In this document: positions 1-9,105 of the stretch, one piece after another
Position numbering within the stretch: the first letter of the stretch is position 1
How the letters are laid out: every line of letters begins with the position of its first letter
Assembly (NCBI GenBank): GCA_041686485.1
Contig: JAWLDT010000008.1
Location: 1 to 61,412 of the forward strand
Reading direction: 5' to 3'
From: PUPG01 sp041686485
Lineage (GTDB): Bacteria; Bacteroidota; Bacteroidia; Bacteroidales; UBA7960
DNA length: 61,412 bases
Program-made: the position numbers and the translations under genes
Notes under the pieces: model-generated
Databases searched by the model: none
Told to the model about the DNA's origin: nothing
What the model saw: the letters and a program-made list of their open reading frames with translations, nothing else

Positions 1-328
1 AAACCTGAAAAAGCGGGCGAATCATGATACGTTGTTTTTTGATAATACCTATAAGGATTAAACAAATGTATCAAATATGTAAATTATTTGCAAGTAATCA
101 TTCAAAAAACTTTTTTGGTAGATATATTTATGTATTTCTTCAGATTATCCTCATTGATGATGATATTGCGAATGTTTTTTGTGTGTATTACTATACGACA
201 GTGGTTAAAAACATGCCCGGTTGAACACATACAAAAACAATAAATTAAAAAAGCAGCTTAACTTATTAATATTTTTTATTACTTTGCAAAACTTAAGTAA
301 AATATAGCCCGCTCCAAAATATTATTCT
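1..328. other. AT-rich intergenic region before the ROK gene
   Basis: No convincing gene is seen here. The only sizeable open frame (24-224, +) encodes a 66-residue Ile/Tyr/Phe-rich peptide with no recognisable motif, and the base composition looks non-coding. The region presumably holds the promoter of the ROK regulator, but no clear TTTG/TAnnTTTG pair was found. Confidence 0.5.
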
Positions 329-1603
329 ATGAAAAATTCAAACAAAGCAAATGCAAGCCAAAATAATGGGAAGACCGGATCATATCATTTGAAAAAGATC
401 CAGATTAAGAAAGATATCATTGACATTTTTTATAAAGATGGGTTAAAGACCATTGCTGATCTATGTGAGTTAACCAACAATAGTATTCCTTCCACCACCA
501 ATATCATGAATGAGTTGGTGCAAGAGGGATGGGTTCATAACGTTGGTATAGGAGAATCGAAGGGTGGCCGTAAGCCGGCAGTTTATGATTTAAATACGGA
601 TGCCGGGCTAATGGCTGCTATTGATATCAGCCGGAATTTTAGCCGACTGGGGATTTTCAATTTAAAGAATGAACAGCTTGGTAATATCATTGAACTGCAG
701 GAAGGATTGGAAACATCAGACAATATATTGGCACTCTTAAAAGAAGCTTTGGAGGCAATCTTGGAAGAGAATCAAATTAAAGAAAAAAATATTCTGGGTT
801 TGGGGCTCACCATACCTGGCCTCATAGACATCAAAACCGGTGTTAGTTATAGCTATTCTCAATTCGGAGAAAGGCCATTAAGAGAGTTTTTTCGGGATTA
901 TTTTGACATTCAGAGTACGATTGAGCATGATACCAAGGCGATGGCTGTTGGTGAATCATGGTTTGGCCGAGCCAGGGGCAAATCGAATGTATTGTTCATT
1001 AACATAGGTTCCGGAATCGGTTTGGCTATCCTCATCAATGGTGAACTATATCATGGTCATTCAGGCTTTTGTGGAGAATTTGGACATATCCAGATGGATC
1101 CGGACGGGGATTTATGTTATTGCGGGAAAATTGGCTGTCTTGAAACCATTGCCTCAGGAACTGCGCTGGTCAAAAAGTCCAGGGAAGAAATTTCCGGAGG
1201 AAAAAGCAGTATTATTAGAAACCTTGTCGACAACAATACCGAAGCCATCACCCTTAACACCATTATTGAAGCCGCCAATCAGGGAGACCTCTTTGCCATT
1301 GAATTGATTGAAGAAGCCGGGGAACACCTGGCTAAGGGGATATCTATCCTGATCCATTTGTTCAATCCGGAAACCATCATCATTGGCGGTGAAATGTCGG
1401 AAGCCGGTAACCTTATTACGGATCCTATTCAGCAAAAACTGAACAAATACACCATGCTGCGTCTCCGAAAGGATAGCGAAATCATTTTATCAGCATTAAA
1501 GGAGAAAGCCGGGCTTTATGGTACACTACCTTTGATATTTGACCGCATTATACAGGACCATTTTGCCCATTCATGGGCAAATGGATCATCCAATAATAAG
1601 TAA
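329..1603 (+). CDS. ROK-family transcriptional regulator
   Basis: This 424-residue protein is a NagC/XylR-type regulator whose sugar-kinase-like domain senses a sugar or sugar phosphate. An N-terminal winged helix-turn-helix (about residues 25-85, ADLCELTNNSIPSTTNIMNELV) is followed by the ROK domain. That domain carries GLGLTIPGLID, the phosphate-binding stretch INIGSGIG and a zinc-binding cluster CYCGKIGCLE with Cys263, Cys265 and Cys270. The size is typical of ROK repressors rather than ROK kinases, which lack the HTH. It stands at the head of an N-acetylhexosamine locus and is the only DNA-binding protein there, so it is the likely local regulator. That role and the inducer are inferred. 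It is convergent with the DUF3472 gene, 28 bp away. Confidence 0.88.
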   Translation: MKNSNKANASQNNGKTGSYHLKKIQIKKDIIDIFYKDGLKTIADLCELTNNSIPSTTNIMNELVQEGWVHNVGIGESKGGRKPAVYDLNTDAGLMAAIDISRNFSRLGIFNLKNEQLGNIIELQEGLETSDNILALLKEALEAILEENQIKEKNILGLGLTIPGLIDIKTGVSYSYSQFGERPLREFFRDYFDIQSTIEHDTKAMAVGESWFGRARGKSNVLFINIGSGIGLAILINGELYHGHSGFCGEFGHIQMDPDGDLCYCGKIGCLETIASGTALVKKSREEISGGKSSIIRNLVDNNTEAITLNTIIEAANQGDLFAIELIEEAGEHLAKGISILIHLFNPETIIIGGEMSEAGNLITDPIQQKLNKYTMLRLRKDSEIILSALKEKAGLYGTLPLIFDRIIQDHFAHSWANGSSNNK

Positions 1604-1631
1604 TCAAACAATAGTAAGCAGTTTTTGATTC

Positions 1632-2957
1632 TTACTCAGGCAAATCAGACAGATCAACGTCCGGCTGCTCGCCGAGTGGTTGTCTTTGAAAGTAAATATC
1701 GAGCCCGGTCGTTTCATTAAAAAATCCACAGTTTTTCATAAAAAATCCTTCCTGGTCACTTTCAAGGCCACCCGCATAATCCAGCCGGGCTTTATCGCGT
1801 GCGGTTGCATCTGCAGTAAAGTGTGCAGTAGTCAGTTCATACCAGTTACCACCCGTGTCTTTAATCCACTGATTATTGTAGAAAGCCTTCCGCGTTAGAG
1901 GTCCCGTGCTGGTAACAAAATTTTCAAGGAATGAATGGAGGCCTGTAAGATAGGTGTTGGTTTCAGGTCGGCGCCAACTGGCTATTAATTGCCATTCATC
2001 AAGTTCTACGGAGTAGAAATAGGCTGTAAAATCTGTCTTATTGTCATTTACCGGCTCCCCATTTAACAAAAAGCGGTAAGTATTTCCTGCTTCCCAGTAG
2101 TAGGGCAAATAGCTCTGCCCGCCAGACCCTTCTCCACCAAAATCCTGGACGACCACGTTTTCACCCTGGGCTAGCAACTCAACCCGCTCGTCATCAGGTA
2201 TTTCCGAAGGATCATCGGTGACATAGGGACTCCAAACCGAAAACAATACCCTTCTTTCCTGGGGCGAGTTAACCTGAAAGCCAAAATAACCCTGACTGAA
2301 GCCATTGGCCATAAAAAAAGACCCCTCCACGTCATTATCATCAGGAACGGTCACTTCATTATAAAACCAGCGAACCTCCGAGGCTTCTTCCGGAACGTCG
2401 TAGGTCAGATGAACCGAAGGCCCACGCCTGCCCCAATAGAAATATTCTTCTTTTACATAATGTACTACTGGTTCGGTTGCACTACCAGCCAGCAAGACAT
2501 CGGTGACTTCAGCAAATTCGAGGGCTTCGCGACTAATCCCTTGTATATCCAGATAATAATAACCGGGTGCGTCAATGGAATAAGTATCCAAATATATCTC
2601 CTGACTGTTCTGGTTTGTCAGGCTAATCTCTTTATCATCACCTTCAAAAGTCAGTTTCAGTTCGGAAGTTCCACTTTCAACGCTCGCCCGAATACCCACT
2701 TTGAGATCACCGGCACTTTCAATACGGAAATACGTTCGCAAAACTGTTGCCGGATGTGTCCAGCTCTGCGCACCAATATCCCAAACATCTGTGTTGTCCC
2801 CATCAGGATTACTAAAAAACCAACTATTTCCTTCGGTGGGTACATCAACTGAAAAATCCACGTGCCCATTAAACGGTTCATTATCATGATCCTCACCACA
2901 GGAAGCATGTATTAACAATAAGAATGATGCTGCTAAAAATGGAAGTAATCGTTTCAT
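1632..2957 (-). CDS. DUF3472/DUF5077-type secreted lipoprotein
   Basis: The 441-residue precursor has a lipoprotein signal peptide (MKRLLPFLAASFLLLIHASC), so it should be anchored in the envelope, probably on the outer membrane. After the lipobox comes a beta-rich region resembling DUF5077 (about residues 35-165, starting near VDVPTEGNSWFF). It is followed by a region resembling DUF3472 (about residues 170-415), recognisable from WSPY, the Gly-rich stretch around GGEGSGGQSYLPYYWEAG and the aromatic-rich C-terminal half. Both families are common beside Bacteroidota glycan loci and have no established enzymatic role. The family assignment is from memory of the pattern. Substrate binding for the neighbouring Sus system is a guess. 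It is transcribed divergently from the lipoprotein-SusCD operon. Confidence 0.75.
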   Translation of the reverse strand: MKRLLPFLAASFLLLIHASCGEDHDNEPFNGHVDFSVDVPTEGNSWFFSNPDGDNTDVWDIGAQSWTHPATVLRTYFRIESAGDLKVGIRASVESGTSELKLTFEGDDKEISLTNQNSQEIYLDTYSIDAPGYYYLDIQGISREALEFAEVTDVLLAGSATEPVVHYVKEEYFYWGRRGPSVHLTYDVPEEASEVRWFYNEVTVPDDNDVEGSFFMANGFSQGYFGFQVNSPQERRVLFSVWSPYVTDDPSEIPDDERVELLAQGENVVVQDFGGEGSGGQSYLPYYWEAGNTYRFLLNGEPVNDNKTDFTAYFYSVELDEWQLIASWRRPETNTYLTGLHSFLENFVTSTGPLTRKAFYNNQWIKDTGGNWYELTTAHFTADATARDKARLDYAGGLESDQEGFFMKNCGFFNETTGLDIYFQRQPLGEQPDVDLSDLPE

Positions 2958-3351
2958 AAAAAAATTTTTAAAGGTTCAAAATAAACAACTTATAACCAAA
3001 AATGCAGTAGCAAAAAAGCCTATTTATAGCATCTATGGCCTTGAAGTACATATTTGAAATAATCTGTTTTGTTAATGATCTTAACAAAGATACTAATTTT
3101 TTTTGACAAAAGCTTGCTTTTTGTTAATTTTATTTAATATATTGCACCTTCTTTTATTATATATTTAATATCAACAAAGACTTAATAGAAATGCTGATTA
3201 TTATTTATGGGCATGTTAACATCGAAAGCTTTCTACCCAAACCCAATACAAATCACGCCGAACATGTACTATTTACAAAGACAGGTTGCATGAAAACAAT
3301 ATATATCACCCAGCATTTTTTTAACCATTTAATAATCCAAAATGACACATT
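2958..3351. other. Divergent intergenic region upstream of the Sus operon
   Basis: This 394-bp AT-rich stretch separates the DUF3472 gene (-) from the lipoprotein-SusCD operon (+). It should carry both promoters. One candidate for the + direction is listed separately. No gene was seen. Confidence 0.5.
3102..3132 (+). promoter_or_regulatory. Candidate Bacteroidota sigma-ABfr promoter for the lipoprotein-SusCD operon
   Basis: TTTG at 3102-3105 is followed, after exactly 19 bp, by TAATTTTA at 3125-3132. This is 7 of 8 to the TAnnTTTG -7 element of Bacteroidota. Transcription would begin near 3139 and leave a 5' leader of about 210 nt before the lipoprotein gene. The region is AT-rich, so a chance match is possible. 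Confidence 0.35.
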
Positions 3352-4212
3352 ATGAAGAAACAAAAAAAGTACATGTTGTATTATCTGCTAATGATCATGG
3401 TCGTTGCCGGGATGTTCTTCACCGGATGCAGTACGGAAGATGCGGAACTGCCTTCGGTCGAAACCGGCGAGGTAACCAACATCTCGTATGATTCTGCGAC
3501 AAGTGGCGGAGCCATTACAGATGAAGGTGGTTCTATTATTACCGCTATGGGTGTTGTATGGGACACCACAGAAAACCCAACCGTTTCTGATCATTACACC
3601 AGTGATGGGGAATATACAATTGATGGGGTCATGGAACGGGAGTTTTCAAGCCATTTAACCGAATTGGACCTGGGTACCAAATATTATGTAAGGGCCTATG
3701 CTTCAAATGAAGACGGAGTAGCTTATGGTGACACAAAAACCTTTGAGACAGAGGCAACCGGAGTGGTTTATCATGATTTAACGCCGGATATGATCGAAGC
3801 CTGGACGCAGGAAACTTTAGAAGGTCCTTATGAAAATCTGGTAGATGGAGATCCTTCCACATACTGGCATTCAGCCTGGTCAAGCGATGTGGAACCTTTG
3901 CCGCATTGGATAAAGATAACATTTGATGGGCAGGAAAACATTTCAGGGTTTGATTACACCTTCCGTCAACCAAGTGGTATTACGGACAGGCCGAACCATT
4001 TTGATTTCCAGATAAGTGATGATGGTGACAATTGGACTACCGTTTGGGAATCAGAGACCGACCTGCCTGTAGAACCTGTGGATGCTGTACAAACCCTTGA
4101 GTTTGGCGAAACTTTTTCATCCGTATATTTCAGGGTCCGGATATTGGATACCTATGGCAGCAGGGACTGGACACATTTGAGCACAATTGAAGTTTTTGAG
4201 ATCATAGAGTAG
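3352..4212 (+). CDS. Outer-surface lipoprotein with FN3-like and F5/8C (discoidin) domains
   Basis: This 286-residue lipoprotein has signal peptide and lipobox MVVAGMFFTGC (Cys near residue 26). An FN3-like beta-sandwich occupies about residues 35-135 and contains GVVWDTTENPTVSD and LTELDLGTKYYVRAYASN, typical of Bacteroidetes FN3-like repeats. A galactose-binding-like F5/8 type C domain follows at about residues 145-285 (ENLVDGDPSTYWHS, PHWIKITFDG, YFRVRILDT). It lies 48 bp before SusC and runs the same way. This is the usual position of a surface glycan-binding protein, so binding of GalNAc-containing glycans at the cell surface is a reasonable inference. No catalytic motif was seen. Confidence 0.8.
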   Translation: MKKQKKYMLYYLLMIMVVAGMFFTGCSTEDAELPSVETGEVTNISYDSATSGGAITDEGGSIITAMGVVWDTTENPTVSDHYTSDGEYTIDGVMEREFSSHLTELDLGTKYYVRAYASNEDGVAYGDTKTFETEATGVVYHDLTPDMIEAWTQETLEGPYENLVDGDPSTYWHSAWSSDVEPLPHWIKITFDGQENISGFDYTFRQPSGITDRPNHFDFQISDDGDNWTTVWESETDLPVEPVDAVQTLEFGETFSSVYFRVRILDTYGSRDWTHLSTIEVFEIIE

Positions 4213-4260
4213 TCCGTTACGGAGATGTAAAATAATACATTATAAATAAATCAAAATCAA

Positions 4261-7200
4261 ATGCATATGAATTCCAAATATTTTTGTGTTTTTCAATGGA
4301 AAAACCCTCTTGTTCAAAAAGCAGCGGGCAAATTCGGGGCCACATTGTTCTTGCTATTGGCCTTTATTTTCATAACAATGGCAAATGACCAGGTCTATGC
4401 GAAAGCCAGGTATTCTCTTCAGGATGAGGGAGAAATAGAAGTAAGCGGAGTTGTAGTTGATGAAGAAACCGGAGAAAGTCTCCCGGGCGTCAACGTGGTT
4501 ATCAGGGGTACCACCATCGGAGCGGTAACTGACGGAGAAGGTACATATACCATTACTTCTCCTGATGCTGATGCAGTTATTGTCTTTTCCATCATTGGCT
4601 ATGAAACAGCAGAAGTTCCCCTGGACGGAAGAGCAACCCTCAATGTGGATCTGGCTCCCAGCATAGATTTGCTGGATGAAATCGTGGTGATCGCCTATGG
4701 ATCCACACCGCGTTCAAACCTCACTGGTTCTGCCGTAGCGATATCGTCTGAAGAATTGCAGGATGTGTTTTCTCCAAGGCTATCCTCACTGATCCAGGAC
4801 AAAGCACCCGGCGTTTATGCCAGAAGTGCTACAGGAAGACCCGGACAAACAGCCAGCATACAAATCAGGGGTAAAGGCTCCATACATACGACTAACAACC
4901 CGCTATGGGTAGTAGACGGTGTACCATTCGGGCATTCAGAGCCCAATATTAATCCCACAGAGGTTGAGGATATCACCATACTGAAGGATGCCTCCGCAAC
5001 GGCTCTCTATGGATCCAGGGCGGCCAACGGTGTCATCCTGGTTACCACCAGAACACCGGAAGAAGGTATATCAAAGCTTAGCTTCAGTGCAAATACTGGT
5101 TTTACAGAGCTTCACAGGGGCAATTTCTCCCTTATGAACGCATCTCAGTTGTATGATTATCATACAAGCTGGAACTCAAGTACATGGTTCTCCGAAGAAC
5201 TGACTGACGTTAATACTGATTGGCTTGATATTGCCACCCAGACGGGTGTAGCACATGAATATACAATGAGTTATGAAGGTGGCACCGAAAGGGTTACCTC
5301 ATTTCTTTCGGGGACCTATTATAATGAAACAGGTGCTATCAAAGGCTATCAAATGGAAAGGTTTTCGGGAAGAGCCAACATAGATGTACGTGCAAATGAA
5401 CGTTTGACAATAAGTGCCAACTTGTCAGGTAACCTGAATAATACTGATAACCGGGAGCACAGCACCTATAATGCCTACACATACCTTCCCTGGGACCATC
5501 CTTACCGGGAAGATGGCACTCCCATCGAACCCAATACGCACAGCGAATATCAGTGGCTCGGCAGGGATGGAAGCAATTATTTGTACAATCTCCAATGGAA
5601 CTATTCAGAAAGCCGGTCAAACAACCTCAGGGTTAACCTGGGCGCCGATCTTGAAATAACCGACTGGCTCACGTTTTCTACCATGAACAATGTAAGCTTC
5701 GGATTTGGCAACAACGATTCTTATACCGATCCGCGTTCAACCGGTGGCCAGGCAACCAACGGTACTTTCTCAACAGGATATAGCTTCTCACGCAACCGTT
5801 TATCCAACCAGATGCTGCGTTTTGAGCAAAGCTGGGGAAAGCATAATATAGAAGCTTTTACCGCCTTCGAATTTCGTGACAGCCATACCGACAGCAATAG
5901 TGCCACAGGACATGGCATCACGGCCGGTCTAAATGTACTGAATGCCACAGCAGAGGCCGCCGACGTCGGTGGATTCAAATATCAAAGTGCCAGCCAGTCA
6001 CTGCTCATAAATACACGTTATGTATACGATGACACCTATATGGCGACAGCCTCTTTCAACAGGGAAGGCAGTTCCAGCTTTGGGGAGGATAATCGCTACG
6101 GAAATTTCTGGTCATTAAGTGGTGGATGGAATATGCAGTATGAAGATTTTATGGATGCTGTTGATTGGGTCGATGTGTTACAGCTCACAGCCAGTTACGG
6201 AGAAGTGGGTAACTCACCCAGTGGCTTTCCACACATGGGCTACTATGAGCTGACCGGTCAATACACCGGTGTACCTGCAGCCCGTCCCTATCAAATTGCC
6301 AATCCCGCTATTAGCTGGGAAACAACACAAACGTATAACTTTGCCCTGGAAACCAGGATATTTAACAGACTCAATGCCACCGTCGATGTGTATCAGACAA
6401 ATAACTCCGGCCTCCTGTACAATGTACCACTTCCGGCCATTACAGGGTATACCGGTGTGTGGGAAAACATCGGCGAAATCCAGAACCGCGGTCTGGAGAT
6501 GGCTTTGTCTCCTGAAATCGTCCAGGCCAGAGACTTCCTCTGGACTATGGACTTCAACATCTCATTCAACCGCAATGAAGTCTTGGAGCTGTACGAAGGT
6601 CAGCCCATCACCTCCGGCAATATACGTATAGAAGAAGGCCGCGACATGGACTCCTTCTATATGCGGGTATGGCATGGTGTAGATCCAGGAAATGGGGATC
6701 CGCTGTGGGAAAAGGTTGTTGAAGATGAAGATGGCAATGAAACCATTGAACTTACCAACAACTATAGTGAAGCAACTTTGCAATTCACCGGAAAAACACG
6801 CTCACCAGATTTTTCAGGTGGCTTGGTAAACAGAATCAACTATAAAAATTACGGACTGTCATTCAATGTGGCCTTTGTACAAGGGGTTTTTATGTATAAC
6901 AGTGATCGCACACTGTTCGACAGCGACGGTAACTATCCCACATTTAACCAGATGAACCTGGCAGACGACTGGTCAAGATGGGAAAAACCCGGCGACAATG
7001 CCACACATCCGAAAGCAATCATGGGTGGAAACCGCGATTCTAACAGACCATCAACCAGGTATGTTGAGAACGCAAGTTATATTCGCCTCCGGAACATTAC
7101 TTTCTCCTATAATCTGCCACAACAAATGGCTCACAGCATCGGGTTCAACTCAGCCCGGCTATACCTGAGTGCAGATAACCTGCTGACACTTACGGAGTGG

Positions 7201-7278
7201 TCAGGCATGGATCCGGAGACTGCCGGCTTATATCCTGTAGCCCAAAGATTTATGTTAGGTTTAGAGGTTGACTTATAA
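4261..7278 (+). CDS. susC: SusC/RagA-family TonB-dependent outer-membrane transporter
   Basis: The 1005-residue protein imports oligosaccharides across the outer membrane using TonB energy. It starts with a long signal region (hydrophobic core near residues 27-42). A carboxypeptidase-regulatory-like domain follows (GVVVDEETGESLPGVNVVIRG, about 60-135). Next come a TonB-box-like EIVVIAYG and the plug domain with LSSLIQDKAPGVYAR, VVDGVPFG and DASATALYGSRAANGVILVTT. The rest is a beta-barrel ending in RFMLGLEVDL with the expected aromatic/hydrophobic C-terminal strand. It is 30 bp upstream of susD. The length is standard and no truncation is seen. Substrate is inferred from downstream GalNAc enzymes. 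Confidence 0.96.
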   Translation: MHMNSKYFCVFQWKNPLVQKAAGKFGATLFLLLAFIFITMANDQVYAKARYSLQDEGEIEVSGVVVDEETGESLPGVNVVIRGTTIGAVTDGEGTYTITSPDADAVIVFSIIGYETAEVPLDGRATLNVDLAPSIDLLDEIVVIAYGSTPRSNLTGSAVAISSEELQDVFSPRLSSLIQDKAPGVYARSATGRPGQTASIQIRGKGSIHTTNNPLWVVDGVPFGHSEPNINPTEVEDITILKDASATALYGSRAANGVILVTTRTPEEGISKLSFSANTGFTELHRGNFSLMNASQLYDYHTSWNSSTWFSEELTDVNTDWLDIATQTGVAHEYTMSYEGGTERVTSFLSGTYYNETGAIKGYQMERFSGRANIDVRANERLTISANLSGNLNNTDNREHSTYNAYTYLPWDHPYREDGTPIEPNTHSEYQWLGRDGSNYLYNLQWNYSESRSNNLRVNLGADLEITDWLTFSTMNNVSFGFGNNDSYTDPRSTGGQATNGTFSTGYSFSRNRLSNQMLRFEQSWGKHNIEAFTAFEFRDSHTDSNSATGHGITAGLNVLNATAEAADVGGFKYQSASQSLLINTRYVYDDTYMATASFNREGSSSFGEDNRYGNFWSLSGGWNMQYEDFMDAVDWVDVLQLTASYGEVGNSPSGFPHMGYYELTGQYTGVPAARPYQIANPAISWETTQTYNFALETRIFNRLNATVDVYQTNNSGLLYNVPLPAITGYTGVWENIGEIQNRGLEMALSPEIVQARDFLWTMDFNISFNRNEVLELYEGQPITSGNIRIEEGRDMDSFYMRVWHGVDPGNGDPLWEKVVEDEDGNETIELTNNYSEATLQFTGKTRSPDFSGGLVNRINYKNYGLSFNVAFVQGVFMYNSDRTLFDSDGNYPTFNQMNLADDWSRWEKPGDNATHPKAIMGGNRDSNRPSTRYVENASYIRLRNITFSYNLPQQMAHSIGFNSARLYLSADNLLTLTEWSGMDPETAGLYPVAQRFMLGLEVDL

Positions 7279-7308
7279 TATTTATAAACAAAGAAACAAT
7301 AACCTGTT

Positions 7309-8985
7309 ATGAAAAATATAAAATTTCTGATTATAGCGCTCCTGACTGCCGGTTTATGGAGCTGTGATATCGAAAGAGAGCCCTTTCAGGATCTGGCCGA
7401 TGATGTCGTATTTGGAGACGAGCTGGGGCTTGAAGCCGCCTCACTTGGCACCTATGCCATCCTGAAACAGAATACCTTTATGAGGCCATATCACTTTCAT
7501 GGTGAGTATGGAGGAGATAATATTTCCCTGAGTGGTGCTACCACGGACCATCTCTATTATATGTATAATTATCAGCATGTCCCAAATAATTACCACTTAA
7601 ACAGCTTATGGGTCGATTCCTACCGGGGAATTGTGAACTGTAACAAAATTATCGAGGAGGCCGAGCGCGGCGAAACTCCCCGTATGGATCACATTATTGG
7701 TGAAAACTACTACCTGCGTGCTTTTTTCTATTTCACCCTGACAAATATCTGGGGGCGCCCCTATACACAGGATCCAGCGAACAATCTGGGAGTACCCCTA
7801 AAGCTGGATGCAGGACGGGATGACAACCCCCCGCGTGCAACCGTTGCCGAAAATTATGCTCAAATTATTGAAGACCTTGAAGATGCCGCAGAGATGATGG
7901 AAGAGTACGACAGACCCGGTAGCGAACATAGCAACTTTGCTTCCCAGGAAGCAGCATGGGCGCTGCTGTCCCGGATATACCTTTACATGGAGGAAAATGA
8001 GCAGGCAGCATACTATGCCAATAAAGTACTGGATTCGGGGAGGCACTCACTGCTGCAAGGCAATGATTTTGCGCAATACCCTCAGTTTGTTCCGGAAGAG
8101 AACGATGAAACCATCTTCGCATGCCGCTCCCTGGAGGATGAAGATGATTATAGCTGGTATGCCGTCGGCGGAATGTATGCAACCATTGACGGTATCGGCT
8201 GGGGCGAAATGTACGCCTCTCAGCCTTACCGGGATTTGTTGGATAAACACCCTGAAGACCTGAGACAGGAGTTTATTGACCCACAATATGTTGGAGAAGA
8301 TGCAGACGGCAACCCGCTCATGTGGATCATATACATCGAAAACAAACCACAACCGGTAGGTAGTAAAATGTTTGTAACCTATGATGTATTCCAGAATGAA
8401 GAAGGAAACTGGGAATATGAGAAAGACGGTGAAACACATGTTGTTCAGGAAGAAGTGGTAGATGGAAAAACACAGTATTATATTTATGAAGACGGGGCGC
8501 AAACCTGGGTCGACCTGGAGAGAAGGATGGAGACGCGTAATGGCTATCCCCTCTATTATGTATTGAAGTGTTCAAATCAGGAAGGACAGCCGCAATTGTG
8601 GTCACCTGTTATTTCCAGGCTTGCCGAGATTTACCTTAATCGTGCTGAAGCAAATGCCAAGATGGGTAATGAACAAGCTGCCATTGACGATGTAAATGTG
8701 ATCCGGCAGCGTGCCGGTATCCCGCAATTTGGAGCAGATATTCAGATACCTGATGACAAAACCGTTCTGGATATCGTTCTTGAAGAAAGGCAGCTGGAGC
8801 TGGCTTATGAATCTCATCGCCGTTATGATATCTTTCGGAATGATAGAACGCTTGACCGAAAATATCCGGGCACCCATGACCGCGGGGACGCACTGATGAC
8901 CATTCCCCCTGATCATCCGAGAGTTGTAGAATACATCCCTGAACCGCAGTTGCTGGCACAGCCTAACCTGGTTAATAACCCATAG
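7309..8985 (+). CDS. susD: SusD/RagB-family nutrient-binding lipoprotein
   Basis: This 558-residue lipoprotein (lipobox LLTAGLWSC, Cys19) is the surface lid that partners SusC. Family hallmarks are the N-terminal ENYYLRAFFYFTLTNIWGRPY, the TPR-like helical region (SQEAAWALLSRIYLYM), and the C-terminal ISRLAEIYLNRAEANAKMG, IDDVNVIRQRAG and VLEERQLELAYESHRRYDIFRND. Length is typical. It follows susC by 30 bp and is followed by a strong terminator at 9002-9038. The lipoprotein-SusC-SusD trio may therefore be a transcription unit separate from the catabolic genes downstream. Confidence 0.96.
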   Translation: MKNIKFLIIALLTAGLWSCDIEREPFQDLADDVVFGDELGLEAASLGTYAILKQNTFMRPYHFHGEYGGDNISLSGATTDHLYYMYNYQHVPNNYHLNSLWVDSYRGIVNCNKIIEEAERGETPRMDHIIGENYYLRAFFYFTLTNIWGRPYTQDPANNLGVPLKLDAGRDDNPPRATVAENYAQIIEDLEDAAEMMEEYDRPGSEHSNFASQEAAWALLSRIYLYMEENEQAAYYANKVLDSGRHSLLQGNDFAQYPQFVPEENDETIFACRSLEDEDDYSWYAVGGMYATIDGIGWGEMYASQPYRDLLDKHPEDLRQEFIDPQYVGEDADGNPLMWIIYIENKPQPVGSKMFVTYDVFQNEEGNWEYEKDGETHVVQEEVVDGKTQYYIYEDGAQTWVDLERRMETRNGYPLYYVLKCSNQEGQPQLWSPVISRLAEIYLNRAEANAKMGNEQAAIDDVNVIRQRAGIPQFGADIQIPDDKTVLDIVLEERQLELAYESHRRYDIFRNDRTLDRKYPGTHDRGDALMTIPPDHPRVVEYIPEPQLLAQPNLVNNP

Positions 8986-9001
8986 AATATGTAATCAGAT
9001 C

Positions 9002-9038
9002 AAGGAAGAGGCCGTAAAGGTCTTACGGCCTCTTCCTT
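9002..9038 (+). terminator. Strong intrinsic terminator after susD
   Basis: A perfect 16-bp stem pairs 9002-9017 with 9023-9038 around a 5-nt loop. It ends in a short T-run/AT-rich tail and sits 16 bp after the susD stop. The stem is GC-rich at the loop-proximal end. It separates the Sus trio from the MFS/kinase genes. Confidence 0.88.
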
Positions 9039-9105
9039 TAAAGATAGTAATGAATTAAGATAGAACCCAACTATCCAACTTTTAATTGGTATAAGCCTTA
9101 AATAC

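Noticed and set aside
24..224. 66-residue open frame at the left end
   Set aside because: Low-complexity Ile/Tyr/Phe-rich translation, AT-rich sequence and no motif or ribosome-binding signal.
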